A stretch of 64,000 nucleotides of DNA, taken from positions 124,001 to 188,000 of the forward strand of contig JAXHLT010000003.1 in NCBI GenBank assembly GCA_034521955.1, given 5' to 3'. Position numbers and translations under genes: made by a program. Numbering within the stretch: the first letter of the stretch is position 1; each line of letters opens with the position of its first letter. This stretch comes from M55B127 sp034521955 (GTDB taxonomy: Bacteria; Bacillota; Halanaerobiia; Halanaerobiales; M55B127). Of the stretch, positions 1 to 8,319 are shown in pieces. Below the pieces are notes generated by a model, which was given only the letters and a program-made list of their open reading frames with translations, did not search any database and was not told the origin of the DNA.

Positions 1-259
1 GTTTACATTATTAATTTGGCAGTTATTTAATATTGCAATTCAGGCTAAAGATAATTATGGTAGATTAGTTGTTAGTGGAATAATAGCAATGTTTTTCTTT
101 CATATTGTTGAAAATATCGGTATGACAATGGGTGTAATGCCTATTACTGGGATACCTCTTCCATTTATTAGTTATGGAGGTACTTTTATGGTTACATCTA
201 TAATTGCAATAGGGATAGCATTAAATATAAATATTAGAAAAAAGAAATTACATTTTTAA
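1..259 (+). CDS. rodA: RodA/FtsW-family cell-shape protein, C-terminal end (partial)
   Basis: Only the last 85 codons are inside the window; the frame is open from base 2 to the TAA at 257-259. The translation has two hydrophobic segments and the typical SEDS-family end: an ENIGMTMGVMPITGIPLPFISYGG stretch (given here only as a landmark around bases 110-185) followed by a last membrane helix and a short basic tail. SEDS proteins polymerise peptidoglycan glycan strands together with a class B penicillin-binding protein at the cytoplasmic membrane. The short tail and the position upstream of the B12-binding radical SAM gene favour RodA over FtsW, but the fragment alone cannot decide. Confidence 0.85.
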   Translation, partial: FTLLIWQLFNIAIQAKDNYGRLVVSGIIAMFFFHIVENIGMTMGVMPITGIPLPFISYGGTFMVTSIIAIGIALNINIRKKKLHF

Positions 260-286
260 TAAATACTGTTTTTTGAGGTGTAGTAT

Positions 287-2164
287 ATGAATGTTAGAGA
301 TAAAATTTATGATAAACTAATAGAGGTATCTAATCCTGAAAGATATATTGGAAATGAATATAATATTATTAAAAAAAAATGGGAAGACAATAAAATAAAA
401 GTTTTAACTGCTTTTCCAGATGTGTATGAAATTGGAATGTCACACCTAGGTTTAAAAATAATCTATCATCTATTAAATAAAGAAGATAATATAATATGTG
501 AAAGAACTTATTCGCCCTGGCCTGATTTAGAAAAATTACTTAGAAATGAGAAACTTCCTATTTTTTCTTTAGAATCAGGAAAAAGTGTTGATGAGTTTGA
601 TATTTTAGCATTTACTCTTCAGTATGAAATGAGTTATACAAATATCTTAACAATTATGGACTTAGCTAATATATCCTTTTATAGCAAAGATCGAAAAGAA
701 GATGATCCTTTAGTAATTGGAGGAGGTTCAATAGTAAGTAATATTGAGCCTGTAGCATTATTTTTTGATCTTATATTTATTGGTGAAGCAGAAAATCATA
801 TTGTTGATATAATAAATAAATATGATGAGTACAAAAAAGAGGGACTATCCAAAACAGAAATTTTATTAAAATTATCTAAAATACCAGGTGTATATGTACC
901 TTCTTTATATGATGTTGAATATACAGATGAAGGTACTATAAAAAGTATCAATTCTAATAAAAATGTTAAGTCTAAGGTGCAAAGACAGCTTGTTTCTAAT
1001 TTGGATGAAGCCTTTTATCCAGAAGACTTTCTTGTTCCATATATTGATATAGTGCATGATAGAGCAACTATTGAAGTTTCTAGAGGATGTACAAAAGGTT
1101 GTAGGTTTTGTTCAGCAGGTATAACTTATCGTCCGGTTCGTGAAAGAAAAAAAGAAACTCTTTTAAAACAAATAGATAATATTTTAGAAAGTACAGGCTA
1201 TGATGAAATATCACTTACTTCTTTAAGTACAGTGGATCATACTGAAATAAAAGATTTAGTTCAAGAACTAACTGCAAAATATGAAAAAGACAATGTAAGT
1301 GTTTCATTATCTTCTTTAAGGATTGATAAGTTTTCTGTAGAACTGGCTAAAGAAGTACAGAAGGTTAGAAAAACAGGTTTAACATTTGCTCCTGAAGCTG
1401 GTACTGAAAGATTAAGAAGGGTAATCAACAAGGGAGTTTCTGAAGAAAATCTATATGAAGCTTGTAAAGCTGCATTTAACGAAGGTTGGTCAACAGTTAA
1501 ATTATATTTCATGATTGGTTTACCCACTGAAACAAAAGAAGATTTAAAAGGTATTGTTGATATGGTAAACAATGTATTAGAAATAGGTAAAGATATTCGA
1601 AAAGATAATAAAAATTCTATGAGACCTATTAGAATAAATGTAAGTATTTCTACCTTTATTCCTAAGGCATCAACTCCTTTTCAATGGGAACCAATGGTAG
1701 ATAAAGTTGATTTAAAAAACAAAATTAATTTTCTAAGAAGTAAATTAAATAAAAAGGGTATAAACTTTAGCTGGAATGATGAAAACTTATCTTTACTTGA
1801 AAGTGTTTTTTCAAGAGGAGATAGGAGATTATCGGATGTTTTAATTACTGCCTGGGAAAAAGGAGCAAGGTTTGATGGTTGGGGAGACTTTTTTGATATA
1901 AATATTTGGTTAGAAGCTTTTAAAGAAAACAAGATAGATCCAGATTTTTATTTAAGAAGAAGAGATAAAGATGAGATATTACCTTGGGATCATATTGATT
2001 TAGGTTTAAACCCAAAATTTTTACAAAATGAATATGAAAAAGCTTTAAAAGATGAGAACACTTCTGACTGTAGATTTGCTAGTTGTAAAGGTTGTAATAT
2101 TTGTATAAATTTAGATGTGGATTTAGATATCATAGGGAATGATTATAATGTTTATAAGAGCTGA
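287..2164 (+). CDS. B12-binding-type radical SAM protein, TIGR03960 family
   Basis: A 625-residue protein. The N-terminal third resembles a cobalamin-binding-type Rossmann region. The radical SAM core follows, with the 4Fe-4S motif CTKGCRFC at about residues 268-275. The C-terminal part has further cysteines near the end (around CRFASCKGCNIC). Length and layout match the family named TIGR03960, which in clostridia is encoded next to a TIGR03936 protein and RNase G, exactly as here. The substrate of the family is not established to my knowledge; the genomic link suggests RNA modification or maturation. The ATG at 287 follows a GAGGTG ribosome-binding site. It overlaps the next gene. Confidence 0.88.
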   Translation: MNVRDKIYDKLIEVSNPERYIGNEYNIIKKKWEDNKIKVLTAFPDVYEIGMSHLGLKIIYHLLNKEDNIICERTYSPWPDLEKLLRNEKLPIFSLESGKSVDEFDILAFTLQYEMSYTNILTIMDLANISFYSKDRKEDDPLVIGGGSIVSNIEPVALFFDLIFIGEAENHIVDIINKYDEYKKEGLSKTEILLKLSKIPGVYVPSLYDVEYTDEGTIKSINSNKNVKSKVQRQLVSNLDEAFYPEDFLVPYIDIVHDRATIEVSRGCTKGCRFCSAGITYRPVRERKKETLLKQIDNILESTGYDEISLTSLSTVDHTEIKDLVQELTAKYEKDNVSVSLSSLRIDKFSVELAKEVQKVRKTGLTFAPEAGTERLRRVINKGVSEENLYEACKAAFNEGWSTVKLYFMIGLPTETKEDLKGIVDMVNNVLEIGKDIRKDNKNSMRPIRINVSISTFIPKASTPFQWEPMVDKVDLKNKINFLRSKLNKKGINFSWNDENLSLLESVFSRGDRRLSDVLITAWEKGARFDGWGDFFDINIWLEAFKENKIDPDFYLRRRDKDEILPWDHIDLGLNPKFLQNEYEKALKDENTSDCRFASCKGCNICINLDVDLDIIGNDYNVYKS

Positions 2165-2861
2165 ATATGAAAAAAAGGATGAGCTTAAGTATATATCGCA
2201 TTTGGAGCTTATGAATACATTTAGAAGAACTTTTAGGCGAGCAAAGTTACCAGTGAAGTATTCACAGGGATATAATCCACATATAATATTTTCTATGTCT
2301 CAACCTCTGCCAGTTGGAATGGTTGGTTTCCAGGAGTATTTTGACTTAGAATTAAATGAAAAGTTATCATTAGATTTAATAAAAAAAGTTGTAAATGAAA
2401 AACTTCCAATAGGATTAAAAATAAAAGAAATTGTTGAGATAAATGATAAAGAAAAATCACTTCAAGCAATTGTTAATACAGCTATTTATCAATATGAAAT
2501 GGAATTTAAAAATAATAATTCAGATAAAAATAAGATATTAAACAATTTTCTTGATAATAAAAAAATTGAAATTACTCGTTTTAGAAGAAATAAAGATGAT
2601 AGAAAAATAGATTTAGCTCCTATGATTTATGAGGGAAAGATTATTGATAAAGGTATTTGGCAGTTTACGATAAGCACAGGTAGCAGTGGTAATGTTAGAC
2701 CACAAGAAGTGCTTAGAGCATTAAATATTGAAACAGAGGGCTTGATAAAAAAAATACCTTTGGTTAAAATTAAAAGGAAAGGTCTTTTTGTTAGGAAAAA
2801 TAAAAAGCTTTACAAACCTATTAACTCGGAAGTGTTAAAAAAAGAGGTGAGTGAGAATTGA
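2148..2861 (+). CDS. Radical SAM-associated protein, TIGR03936 / DUF2344 family
   Basis: About 237 residues, beginning MFIRAEYEKKDELKYISHLE, which matches the conserved start of the DUF2344 family (partner of the B12-binding radical SAM protein upstream). The frame also has an ATG at 2139; 2148 is preferred because it gives the usual N-terminus and follows an AGGGA stretch. The gene overlaps the end of the preceding gene and its stop overlaps the next start by four bases, so the three genes are translationally coupled. Function is unknown; in some genomes it is fused to the radical SAM protein. No catalytic motif is evident. Confidence 0.85.
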   Translation: MFIRAEYEKKDELKYISHLELMNTFRRTFRRAKLPVKYSQGYNPHIIFSMSQPLPVGMVGFQEYFDLELNEKLSLDLIKKVVNEKLPIGLKIKEIVEINDKEKSLQAIVNTAIYQYEMEFKNNNSDKNKILNNFLDNKKIEITRFRRNKDDRKIDLAPMIYEGKIIDKGIWQFTISTGSSGNVRPQEVLRALNIETEGLIKKIPLVKIKRKGLFVRKNKKLYKPINSEVLKKEVSEN

Positions 2862-4543
2862 GTAGACAGATAATTATTAATTCTTGTATAAGGGAAAAAA
2901 GAGCAGCAATAAAAGAAAATAATAATTTGATTGATCTTATGTTTGAAAGAGATACATATGACCAAATTGTATATAATGTATACAAAGGTCGAGTTAAAGA
3001 TGTATTACCTGGTATGCAGGCAGGTTTTGTTGATATTGGATTAGAAAAAAATGCATTTTTACATATCAGTGATGTATATCCCTTATTGAATAAGGAACAA
3101 GAAAAAAAGTGGAGGAAGAATAATCTTTCAATTAAAGAAGTAATTCAACCAGGACAAAAAATAATGGTACAAGTAGTTAAGGAGCCAATAGGTACAAAAG
3201 GTGCAAAAGTAACATGTAAAGTAACTTTACCTGGTAGATATTTGGTATTAATGCCATTTGAAAACAGAACAGGAATATCAAGAAGAATTAATGATAATAA
3301 AGAAAGAAATAGATTGAAAGATATAGCTGAAGAATTAATTGGTGATGATTATGGATTAATTGTTAGAACCAATACTGAAGGCAAAGATAGAGAAATAATA
3401 GAAAATGATTTTAATTTCTTATTACATTTATGGAAAACTATTTGGGGAGATTACAAAAAAGCTAAAACACCTGATTTAATCTATAAAGATGCTGAATTAA
3501 CAAAACAAATAGTCAGAGATTATTTAAGCCCAGAAGTTAGTAAAATTGTAATTGATGATGAAAAAGAGTATGAGAAGCTAAATCAACTTGCTGAAAAAAG
3601 TGTGCCGGGTTCACATAATAAAATTCATTTATATGAAAGAAAGACTCCAATATTTGAGACTTATCAAATAGAGAGTGAAATAAAAAAGCTTTGGAAACGT
3701 AAGGTTTGGTTAGAATCAGGCGGGTATGTCATAATTGATAATACTGAAGCATTAGTTTCAATTGATGTTAATACTGGTAAATATACTGGTAAGAAAAATT
3801 TACAAGATACAGTTTTTAGAACAAATCTTGAAGCAGCAATAGAAATTGCTAGGCAGTTAAGATTAAGAGATATTGGTGGTATAATTATAATTGATTTCAT
3901 TGATATGTCAATTGAGAAAAACAAAGAAGAAGTGTTGAGGGTATTACAAGAAGAGCTTGCAAAAGATAGAACTAAAACTGCACTTTTAGGTTTAACAAAA
4001 TTAGGGTTAGTTGAGATTACTAGAAAAAAGGTAAGAGAAGAGCTTGGAGAACTTTACCAAAAAGACTGTCCTTACTGTAATGGAACTGGATTGGTAATGT
4101 CTGAAACTACAATGGCAATGAATATTATTAGGGAACTTAAAAGCTTATCTACAGAAGAGAATGTTGAAGCAATATTACTTGAACTTCATCCAGATGTGGC
4201 AGCTGTCTTAATTGGAGCTGGAGGAGATAAGTTATCTGAATTAGAAAAATATCTTAATATGGATATTTATATTAGAGGAAATAATGAATATCATATAGAA
4301 AGCTATGAAATTATAAGTAAGGGTAGTAAAAAGGATTTAAAAAGAATGGCTTTACCGGTTAATGAAGGTGAAAAGTATAATGTATATATTGAAGATAATC
4401 ATCTGCATAATGAAGATGATGGAATCGCAAGATTTAAAGGTTATATCATTATAGTAAAAGATGGCGGGAGATTAAAAGAAAGAAATGTAGATGTTGAAAT
4501 TAAAGAAGTTCACCGCACATTTGCAAAAGCAGAATTAGTTTAA
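2858..4543 (+). CDS. rng: Ribonuclease G/E family endoribonuclease
   Basis: A 561-residue RNase E/G protein. An S1 RNA-binding domain lies near residues 38-120 (motif VGRVKDVLPGMQAGFVDIG-like). The catalytic RNase H-like core contains the Mg-binding aspartates in VSIDVNTGK and IIIIDFIDM. The zinc-link motif CPYCNGTG follows at about residues 405-412. The long C-terminal scaffold of enterobacterial RNase E is missing, so it is of the RNase G length class. Start is TTG at 2858, behind AAAGAGGTGAG and overlapping the previous stop. It matures rRNA and turns over mRNA. Position directly before rplU is common in clostridia. Confidence 0.93.
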   Translation: MSRQIIINSCIREKRAAIKENNNLIDLMFERDTYDQIVYNVYKGRVKDVLPGMQAGFVDIGLEKNAFLHISDVYPLLNKEQEKKWRKNNLSIKEVIQPGQKIMVQVVKEPIGTKGAKVTCKVTLPGRYLVLMPFENRTGISRRINDNKERNRLKDIAEELIGDDYGLIVRTNTEGKDREIIENDFNFLLHLWKTIWGDYKKAKTPDLIYKDAELTKQIVRDYLSPEVSKIVIDDEKEYEKLNQLAEKSVPGSHNKIHLYERKTPIFETYQIESEIKKLWKRKVWLESGGYVIIDNTEALVSIDVNTGKYTGKKNLQDTVFRTNLEAAIEIARQLRLRDIGGIIIIDFIDMSIEKNKEEVLRVLQEELAKDRTKTALLGLTKLGLVEITRKKVREELGELYQKDCPYCNGTGLVMSETTMAMNIIRELKSLSTEENVEAILLELHPDVAAVLIGAGGDKLSELEKYLNMDIYIRGNNEYHIESYEIISKGSKKDLKRMALPVNEGEKYNVYIEDNHLHNEDDGIARFKGYIIIVKDGGRLKERNVDVEIKEVHRTFAKAELV

Positions 4544-4571
4544 ACATACTTGAACTAATTGCTTTGTATCC

Positions 4572-4600
4572 TTGACTATAAGCTTAAACTATGCTAAAAT
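4572..4600 (+). promoter_or_regulatory. Sigma-A promoter of the rplU-rpmA operon
   Basis: TTGACT at 4572-4577, a 17-base spacer, and TAAAAT at 4595-4600. It lies just after rng and just before the structured leader, so ribosomal protein genes can be transcribed independently of the upstream operon. Confidence 0.7.
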
Positions 4601-4606
4601 AAATTG

Positions 4607-4722
4607 TCGGTAAAATGTGTACCTATAAGATGGTACTCTACCAAAACCGCACGAGATGGGTTTGAAATGTCAATTCATATTGGCTACCTAATTTTCGGCG
4701 AGTCTGAGGTAAGGGAGGTGTA
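4607..4722 (+). promoter_or_regulatory. Structured 5' leader of rplU (probable L21 leader)
   Basis: About 115 transcribed bases lie between the promoter and the rplU start, with several small inverted repeats, for example GTACC...GGTAC at about 4618-4636 and AAACC...GGGTTT around 4644-4663. Firmicutes commonly carry an autoregulatory L21 leader here (Rfam L21_leader). I assign this by position and structure, not by a covariance match. An open frame starting at 4604 crosses this region in phase with rplU, but its translation has no L21 character and I read it as leader RNA. Confidence 0.55.
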
Positions 4723-4729
4723 TGTAGTA

Positions 4730-5041
4730 ATGTATGCAATAATTAAAACCGGAGGAAAGCAGTATAAAGTTAAAGAAGGTCAAATGATTAAGGTAGAAAA
4801 ACTGGATGCTGAAAAAGGTGAAGAAGTTAAATTTGAAAAAGTATTACAGTATTCTGATAATGATGGATACCAGTTTGGCAAACCATATCTTGATGGTGCT
4901 GAAGTTTCCGGAAAAGTTATAGAACAAGATAAAAATAAAAAAGTGGTTGTTTTGAAATATAAACCAAAGAGACGTTATTATAAAAAGACTGGTCATCGCC
5001 AGCCTTATACAAAAGTTTTAATTGAAAATATTAATGTTTAA
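4730..5041 (+). CDS. rplU: 50S ribosomal protein L21
   Basis: A 103-residue protein starting MYAIIKTGGKQYKVKEGQ, the canonical L21 N-terminus, and ending with the conserved basic KPKRRYYKKTGHRQPYT stretch that binds 23S rRNA. The start at 4730 follows AAGGGAGGTG and gives the normal family length; the longer frame from 4604 would add 42 unrelated residues. L27 follows after 44 bases, without the cysteine protease gene prp that usually separates the two in Firmicutes. Confidence 0.96.
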   Translation: MYAIIKTGGKQYKVKEGQMIKVEKLDAEKGEEVKFEKVLQYSDNDGYQFGKPYLDGAEVSGKVIEQDKNKKVVVLKYKPKRRYYKKTGHRQPYTKVLIENINV

Positions 5042-5085
5042 TTTTTTATACAGAAAAATTCAACATACTGAAAGGGGGGAGTTTA

Positions 5086-5364
5086 ATGTCTCAGAAGAAA
5101 GGTGTTGGAAGTTCTAAGAATGGTCGCGATAGTCAATCGAAACGACTTGGAGTAAAAGAATTTGACGGTGAATTTGTTCCTGCAGGTAGTATTTTAGTTC
5201 GTCAGAGGGGAACTAAATTCAAACCTGGTTTGAATGTGGGGAGAGGTAAAGATGATACCCTCTTTTCAAAAGTAGATGGATTTGTTAAATTTGAAAGAAA
5301 AAATAAAAAATCTCGTCAGATAAGTGTTTATACAGAAGATCAGGTGGAAGCCTTAATAAGTTAA
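5086..5364 (+). CDS. rpmA: 50S ribosomal protein L27, form without N-terminal extension
   Basis: A 92-residue L27 with the conserved GSSKNGRDSQSKRLGVK and VRQRGTKFKPG blocks. It begins MSQKKGVGSS, so the flexible tail near the peptidyl transferase centre starts directly. Most Firmicutes L27 carry about nine extra residues ending LQFFA, removed by the Prp protease; they are absent here, and so is prp between rplU and rpmA. The ribosome-binding site GAAAGGGGGGAG directly precedes the ATG at 5086, excluding an upstream start. An intrinsic terminator follows. Confidence 0.96.
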   Translation: MSQKKGVGSSKNGRDSQSKRLGVKEFDGEFVPAGSILVRQRGTKFKPGLNVGRGKDDTLFSKVDGFVKFERKNKKSRQISVYTEDQVEALIS

Positions 5365-5381
5365 TTATCTTTAAAGAAAAT

Positions 5382-5412
5382 CCCTCAGTACAATATGTGC
5401 TGAGGGTTTTAT
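5382..5412 (+). terminator. Intrinsic terminator after rpmA
   Basis: A 10-bp stem CCCTCAGTAC / GTGCTGAGGG with loop AATAT at 5382-5406, followed by TTTTATTG. It separates the ribosomal protein genes from obgE. Confidence 0.85.
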
Positions 5413-5442
5413 TGTCTTAAGAAATGGGGTAGGTGTTACAAA

Positions 5443-6726
5443 ATGTTTGTAGATGAAGTAGTATTTAAAGTAAAGAGCGGTGATGGAGGTAATGGTGTTG
5501 TAAGTTTTAGAAGAGAAAAATATGAAGCTATGGGAGGTCCCGATGGTGGAGATGGTGGCCATGGTGGGGATATTGTATTAGTTGTTGATGAAGGTTTAAA
5601 TACCTTATCTGATTTTAAGTACAATAATTTCTATCAAGCTCCAAGAGGTACCCATGGAAAAGGAAAAGATCAACGCGGGAAAGATGGAAAAGATCTATAT
5701 CTAAAAGTGCCACCTGGTACACTAGTTTATGATGATGATACTGATCAACTATTAGCTGATTTAAAAGAAGAGGCCCAAGAATATATATTGGCTAAAGGTG
5801 GAAAAGGTGGAAGAGGTAATGCTAGATTTAAAAAATCTACTAGAAAGGCACCAAAGTTTGCTGAAAATGGTGAAAAGGGAGAAACAATAAAGGTAAGATT
5901 GGAGCTGCAACTACTTGCCGATGTAGGTCTTGTGGGTTATCCAAATGTAGGTAAATCTACTTTAATTTCTAAAGTATCTGCAGCAAAACCAGAAATTGCT
6001 TCTTATCATTTTACCACACTAAAACCAAATTTGGGTGTTGTATCATATGGTGAATATAGCTCCTATGTAATGGCAGATATCCCTGGTTTAATAGAGGGGG
6101 CTCATAAGGGAGTAGGACTTGGTTATGCATTTTTAAAACATCTAGAACGTACAAGATTATTAATCCATGTTATTGATGTATCAGGTATTGAAGGAAGAAA
6201 TCCAATAGAAGACTTTGAAACTATAAATATGGAATTAAAAAATTATGATACTGAATTATATAATCTACCCCAAATCGTTGCATTAAATAAAATTGACTTA
6301 AAAGAAGCTAGAGATAACTTAACTGAAGTAAAAGAAGAGATTGAAAACAGAGGATATAAAGTATTTGCAATTTCTGCTGCAACAGGTGAAGGAGTAGATG
6401 AATTAAAGTATTATACTGGACAAAAATTAGAAGAAACACCTAAAAAAGATAAGGAAGTTAAGGCTAAAGAAAATGTATTAATTAAACCAGATTTTTCTGA
6501 AGAAAAAGAAATAAAAATTAAACAAATATCTGATAACAAATATGAAGTAGTTGGAAAACTAATTGATGAATTAATAGAAAAAACTAATTTTAGTAATGAT
6601 GCATCAGTTCAGAGATTATTAAGAATTGTAAGACATCATAATATTGATAAATTAATGAAAGAAAAAGGACTAAAAGATGGAGATACAGTAATAATTGGTC
6701 CAATCGAATTTGACTATATACAATAA
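5443..6726 (+). CDS. obgE: Obg-family GTPase ObgE/CgtA
   Basis: 427 residues with the three Obg domains in order: the glycine-rich Obg fold (about residues 1-158), the GTPase domain with P-loop GYPNVGKST at about 165-173 and DIPG switch, NKID specificity motif, and the C-terminal OCT domain (about 355-427). Obg is an essential GTPase acting in late 50S ribosome assembly and stress responses. The start follows a weak AATGGGGTAGG site. YhbY, another 50S assembly factor, follows after 13 bases. Confidence 0.97.
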   Translation: MFVDEVVFKVKSGDGGNGVVSFRREKYEAMGGPDGGDGGHGGDIVLVVDEGLNTLSDFKYNNFYQAPRGTHGKGKDQRGKDGKDLYLKVPPGTLVYDDDTDQLLADLKEEAQEYILAKGGKGGRGNARFKKSTRKAPKFAENGEKGETIKVRLELQLLADVGLVGYPNVGKSTLISKVSAAKPEIASYHFTTLKPNLGVVSYGEYSSYVMADIPGLIEGAHKGVGLGYAFLKHLERTRLLIHVIDVSGIEGRNPIEDFETINMELKNYDTELYNLPQIVALNKIDLKEARDNLTEVKEEIENRGYKVFAISAATGEGVDELKYYTGQKLEETPKKDKEVKAKENVLIKPDFSEEKEIKIKQISDNKYEVVGKLIDELIEKTNFSNDASVQRLLRIVRHHNIDKLMKEKGLKDGDTVIIGPIEFDYIQ

Positions 6727-6739
6727 GGAGGGATATATA

Positions 6740-7030
6740 ATGCTCACAGGTAAACAACGTAGTTATCTAAGGAGTGAGGCTAATGGATTAGACCCATATG
6801 TACACATTGGTAAAGAGGGTCTAAATGAGTCTGTTTATGAGAAAATAGATGAAGTATTAGATGACCATGAATTAGTTAAAATAAGAGTTTTAGATAATTC
6901 ATTAGAAGATATAAAAGAAGTTACCGATAAAGTATGTGAAATGACTGGTGCAGAACAAGTTCAAATTATAGGTAATGTTTTTGTAATATATAGAAAAAAT
7001 AATGAGGAACCTATTTTTCAATTACCATAA
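6740..7030 (+). CDS. yhbY: YhbY-family RNA-binding (CRM domain) protein
   Basis: A 96-residue protein starting MLTGKQRSYLRSEANGLDP with the CRM-domain glycine motif IGKEGLNE and the second half motif GNVFVIYRK. Members bind 23S rRNA precursors and associate with the 50S subunit. The start at 6740 is set by the AAGGAGGG site; a frame start at 6695 inside obgE is not supported. Its placement after obgE fits a shared role in large-subunit assembly. Confidence 0.92.
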   Translation: MLTGKQRSYLRSEANGLDPYVHIGKEGLNESVYEKIDEVLDDHELVKIRVLDNSLEDIKEVTDKVCEMTGAEQVQIIGNVFVIYRKNNEEPIFQLP

Positions 7031-7056
7031 GTATTTTATGAAAGGATGACTAACAA

Positions 7057-8307
7057 ATGAAAGTTGGTATATATTCACTATCATCTCCTATTCATGATGA
7101 AAATTCAATATCTCAAACTTTAGAACAGTTTTTAAAAGAGCTATCTCATGAGATAGATATTATAGAAATTGATGAAGAGACTTTGACTTCAAAGAAAAAA
7201 GATAATTATGATTTAATAGCAGTTTTTGTGAAAACAGGTGGAACAGAAAACTTATTTAAAGAAATTTATGATAAACTAGACGGCACTATTACATTAATAG
7301 CAACTTCCTTGCATAATTCCTTAGCAGCATCAATGGAAATTTTAAGTTGGGTTAATACTCAAGGTAAAAAAGGAAGAATTCTTCACGGCAAACCTAAAAC
7401 TATTGCTGAAGATTTAAAAAATTTAATAAAAGTAAAAGAAACTAAAAGTTTACTTAATAATAGTAAATTAGGTATAATAGGTGAACCTTCAGATTGGTTA
7501 ATAGATAGTCATATAGATAAAGAATTAGTAAAGAAAAACTGGGGAATTAATGTAGTAGATATTGAAATGGCTGAAGTAATCAAAGAATATAAAGACATTG
7601 ATGATAATAGTGCTAAGAGTCTTATTGATGAATTTACCAATAATGCTGTAGAAATTAAAGAGCCTACTAATGATGACCTACTTAAGGCCTCTAAAGTATA
7701 TTTTGCATTAAAAAATATCGTACAAAGAAATAATTTGGATGCTTTAACAATAAGATGTTTTGATCTTGTAACAGAGTTAGAAACTACTGGTTGTCTTGCA
7801 CTATCAATGTTAAATAATGAAGGGATAGTAGCAGGATGTGAAGGTGATGTGCCAGCAACTGTATCAATGATGATCTTAAATTATTTAACAGGACAAGTTC
7901 CATTTATGGCAAATCCGGTATCATTAAATATTAAAAATAATAAAGTGAAGTTTGCCCATTGTACTATAGCAACAAGTTCAGTTGATAATTATATAATAAG
8001 ATCTCATTTTGAAACTGGAATTGGTGTTGGAATTCAGGGAGAAGTTAAAAAAGGTGATGTTACTGTATTTAAAATTGGTGGAAAAGACTTGAGTCATGTG
8101 GCATATAAAAATGGTGAATTGGTAACTAATCTAAACAGTGAATTTGCTTGTAGAACACAAGTTTTAGTTGATTTTAATGATGATGATATAAGTTATTTTT
8201 TAAAAAATCCAATAGGTAATCATCATATTTTAATAGAAGGTAATTATTATGATTTGATCAATCAATTTATTGAAAGTGTTGATTTTAATATATCAAAACA
8301 TTGGTAG
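7057..8307 (+). CDS. L-fucose isomerase-like protein (COG2407)
   Basis: 416 residues related to the fucose/arabinose isomerase-like family: an N-terminal alpha/beta region starting MKVGIYSLSSPIHDE, a central conserved block with GCLALSMLNNEG and GCEGDVPATVSMMIL, and a late block with AHCTIA and an Asp/His-rich end. In the family, Glu, Asp and His residues hold Mn2+ for aldose-ketose isomerisation; E in GCEGD is likely one of these. There is no kinase or aldolase gene beside it, so the substrate cannot be named. It follows yhbY by 26 bases, probably by readthrough. Confidence 0.75.
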   Translation: MKVGIYSLSSPIHDENSISQTLEQFLKELSHEIDIIEIDEETLTSKKKDNYDLIAVFVKTGGTENLFKEIYDKLDGTITLIATSLHNSLAASMEILSWVNTQGKKGRILHGKPKTIAEDLKNLIKVKETKSLLNNSKLGIIGEPSDWLIDSHIDKELVKKNWGINVVDIEMAEVIKEYKDIDDNSAKSLIDEFTNNAVEIKEPTNDDLLKASKVYFALKNIVQRNNLDALTIRCFDLVTELETTGCLALSMLNNEGIVAGCEGDVPATVSMMILNYLTGQVPFMANPVSLNIKNNKVKFAHCTIATSSVDNYIIRSHFETGIGVGIQGEVKKGDVTVFKIGGKDLSHVAYKNGELVTNLNSEFACRTQVLVDFNDDDISYFLKNPIGNHHILIEGNYYDLINQFIESVDFNISKHW

Positions 8308-8319
8308 TGGAGGATAATT

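Noticed and set aside
4604..4729. A longer L21 reading frame starting at 4604.
   Set aside because: The extra residues have no L21 similarity, the region is a structured leader, and AAGGGAGGTG sits before 4730.
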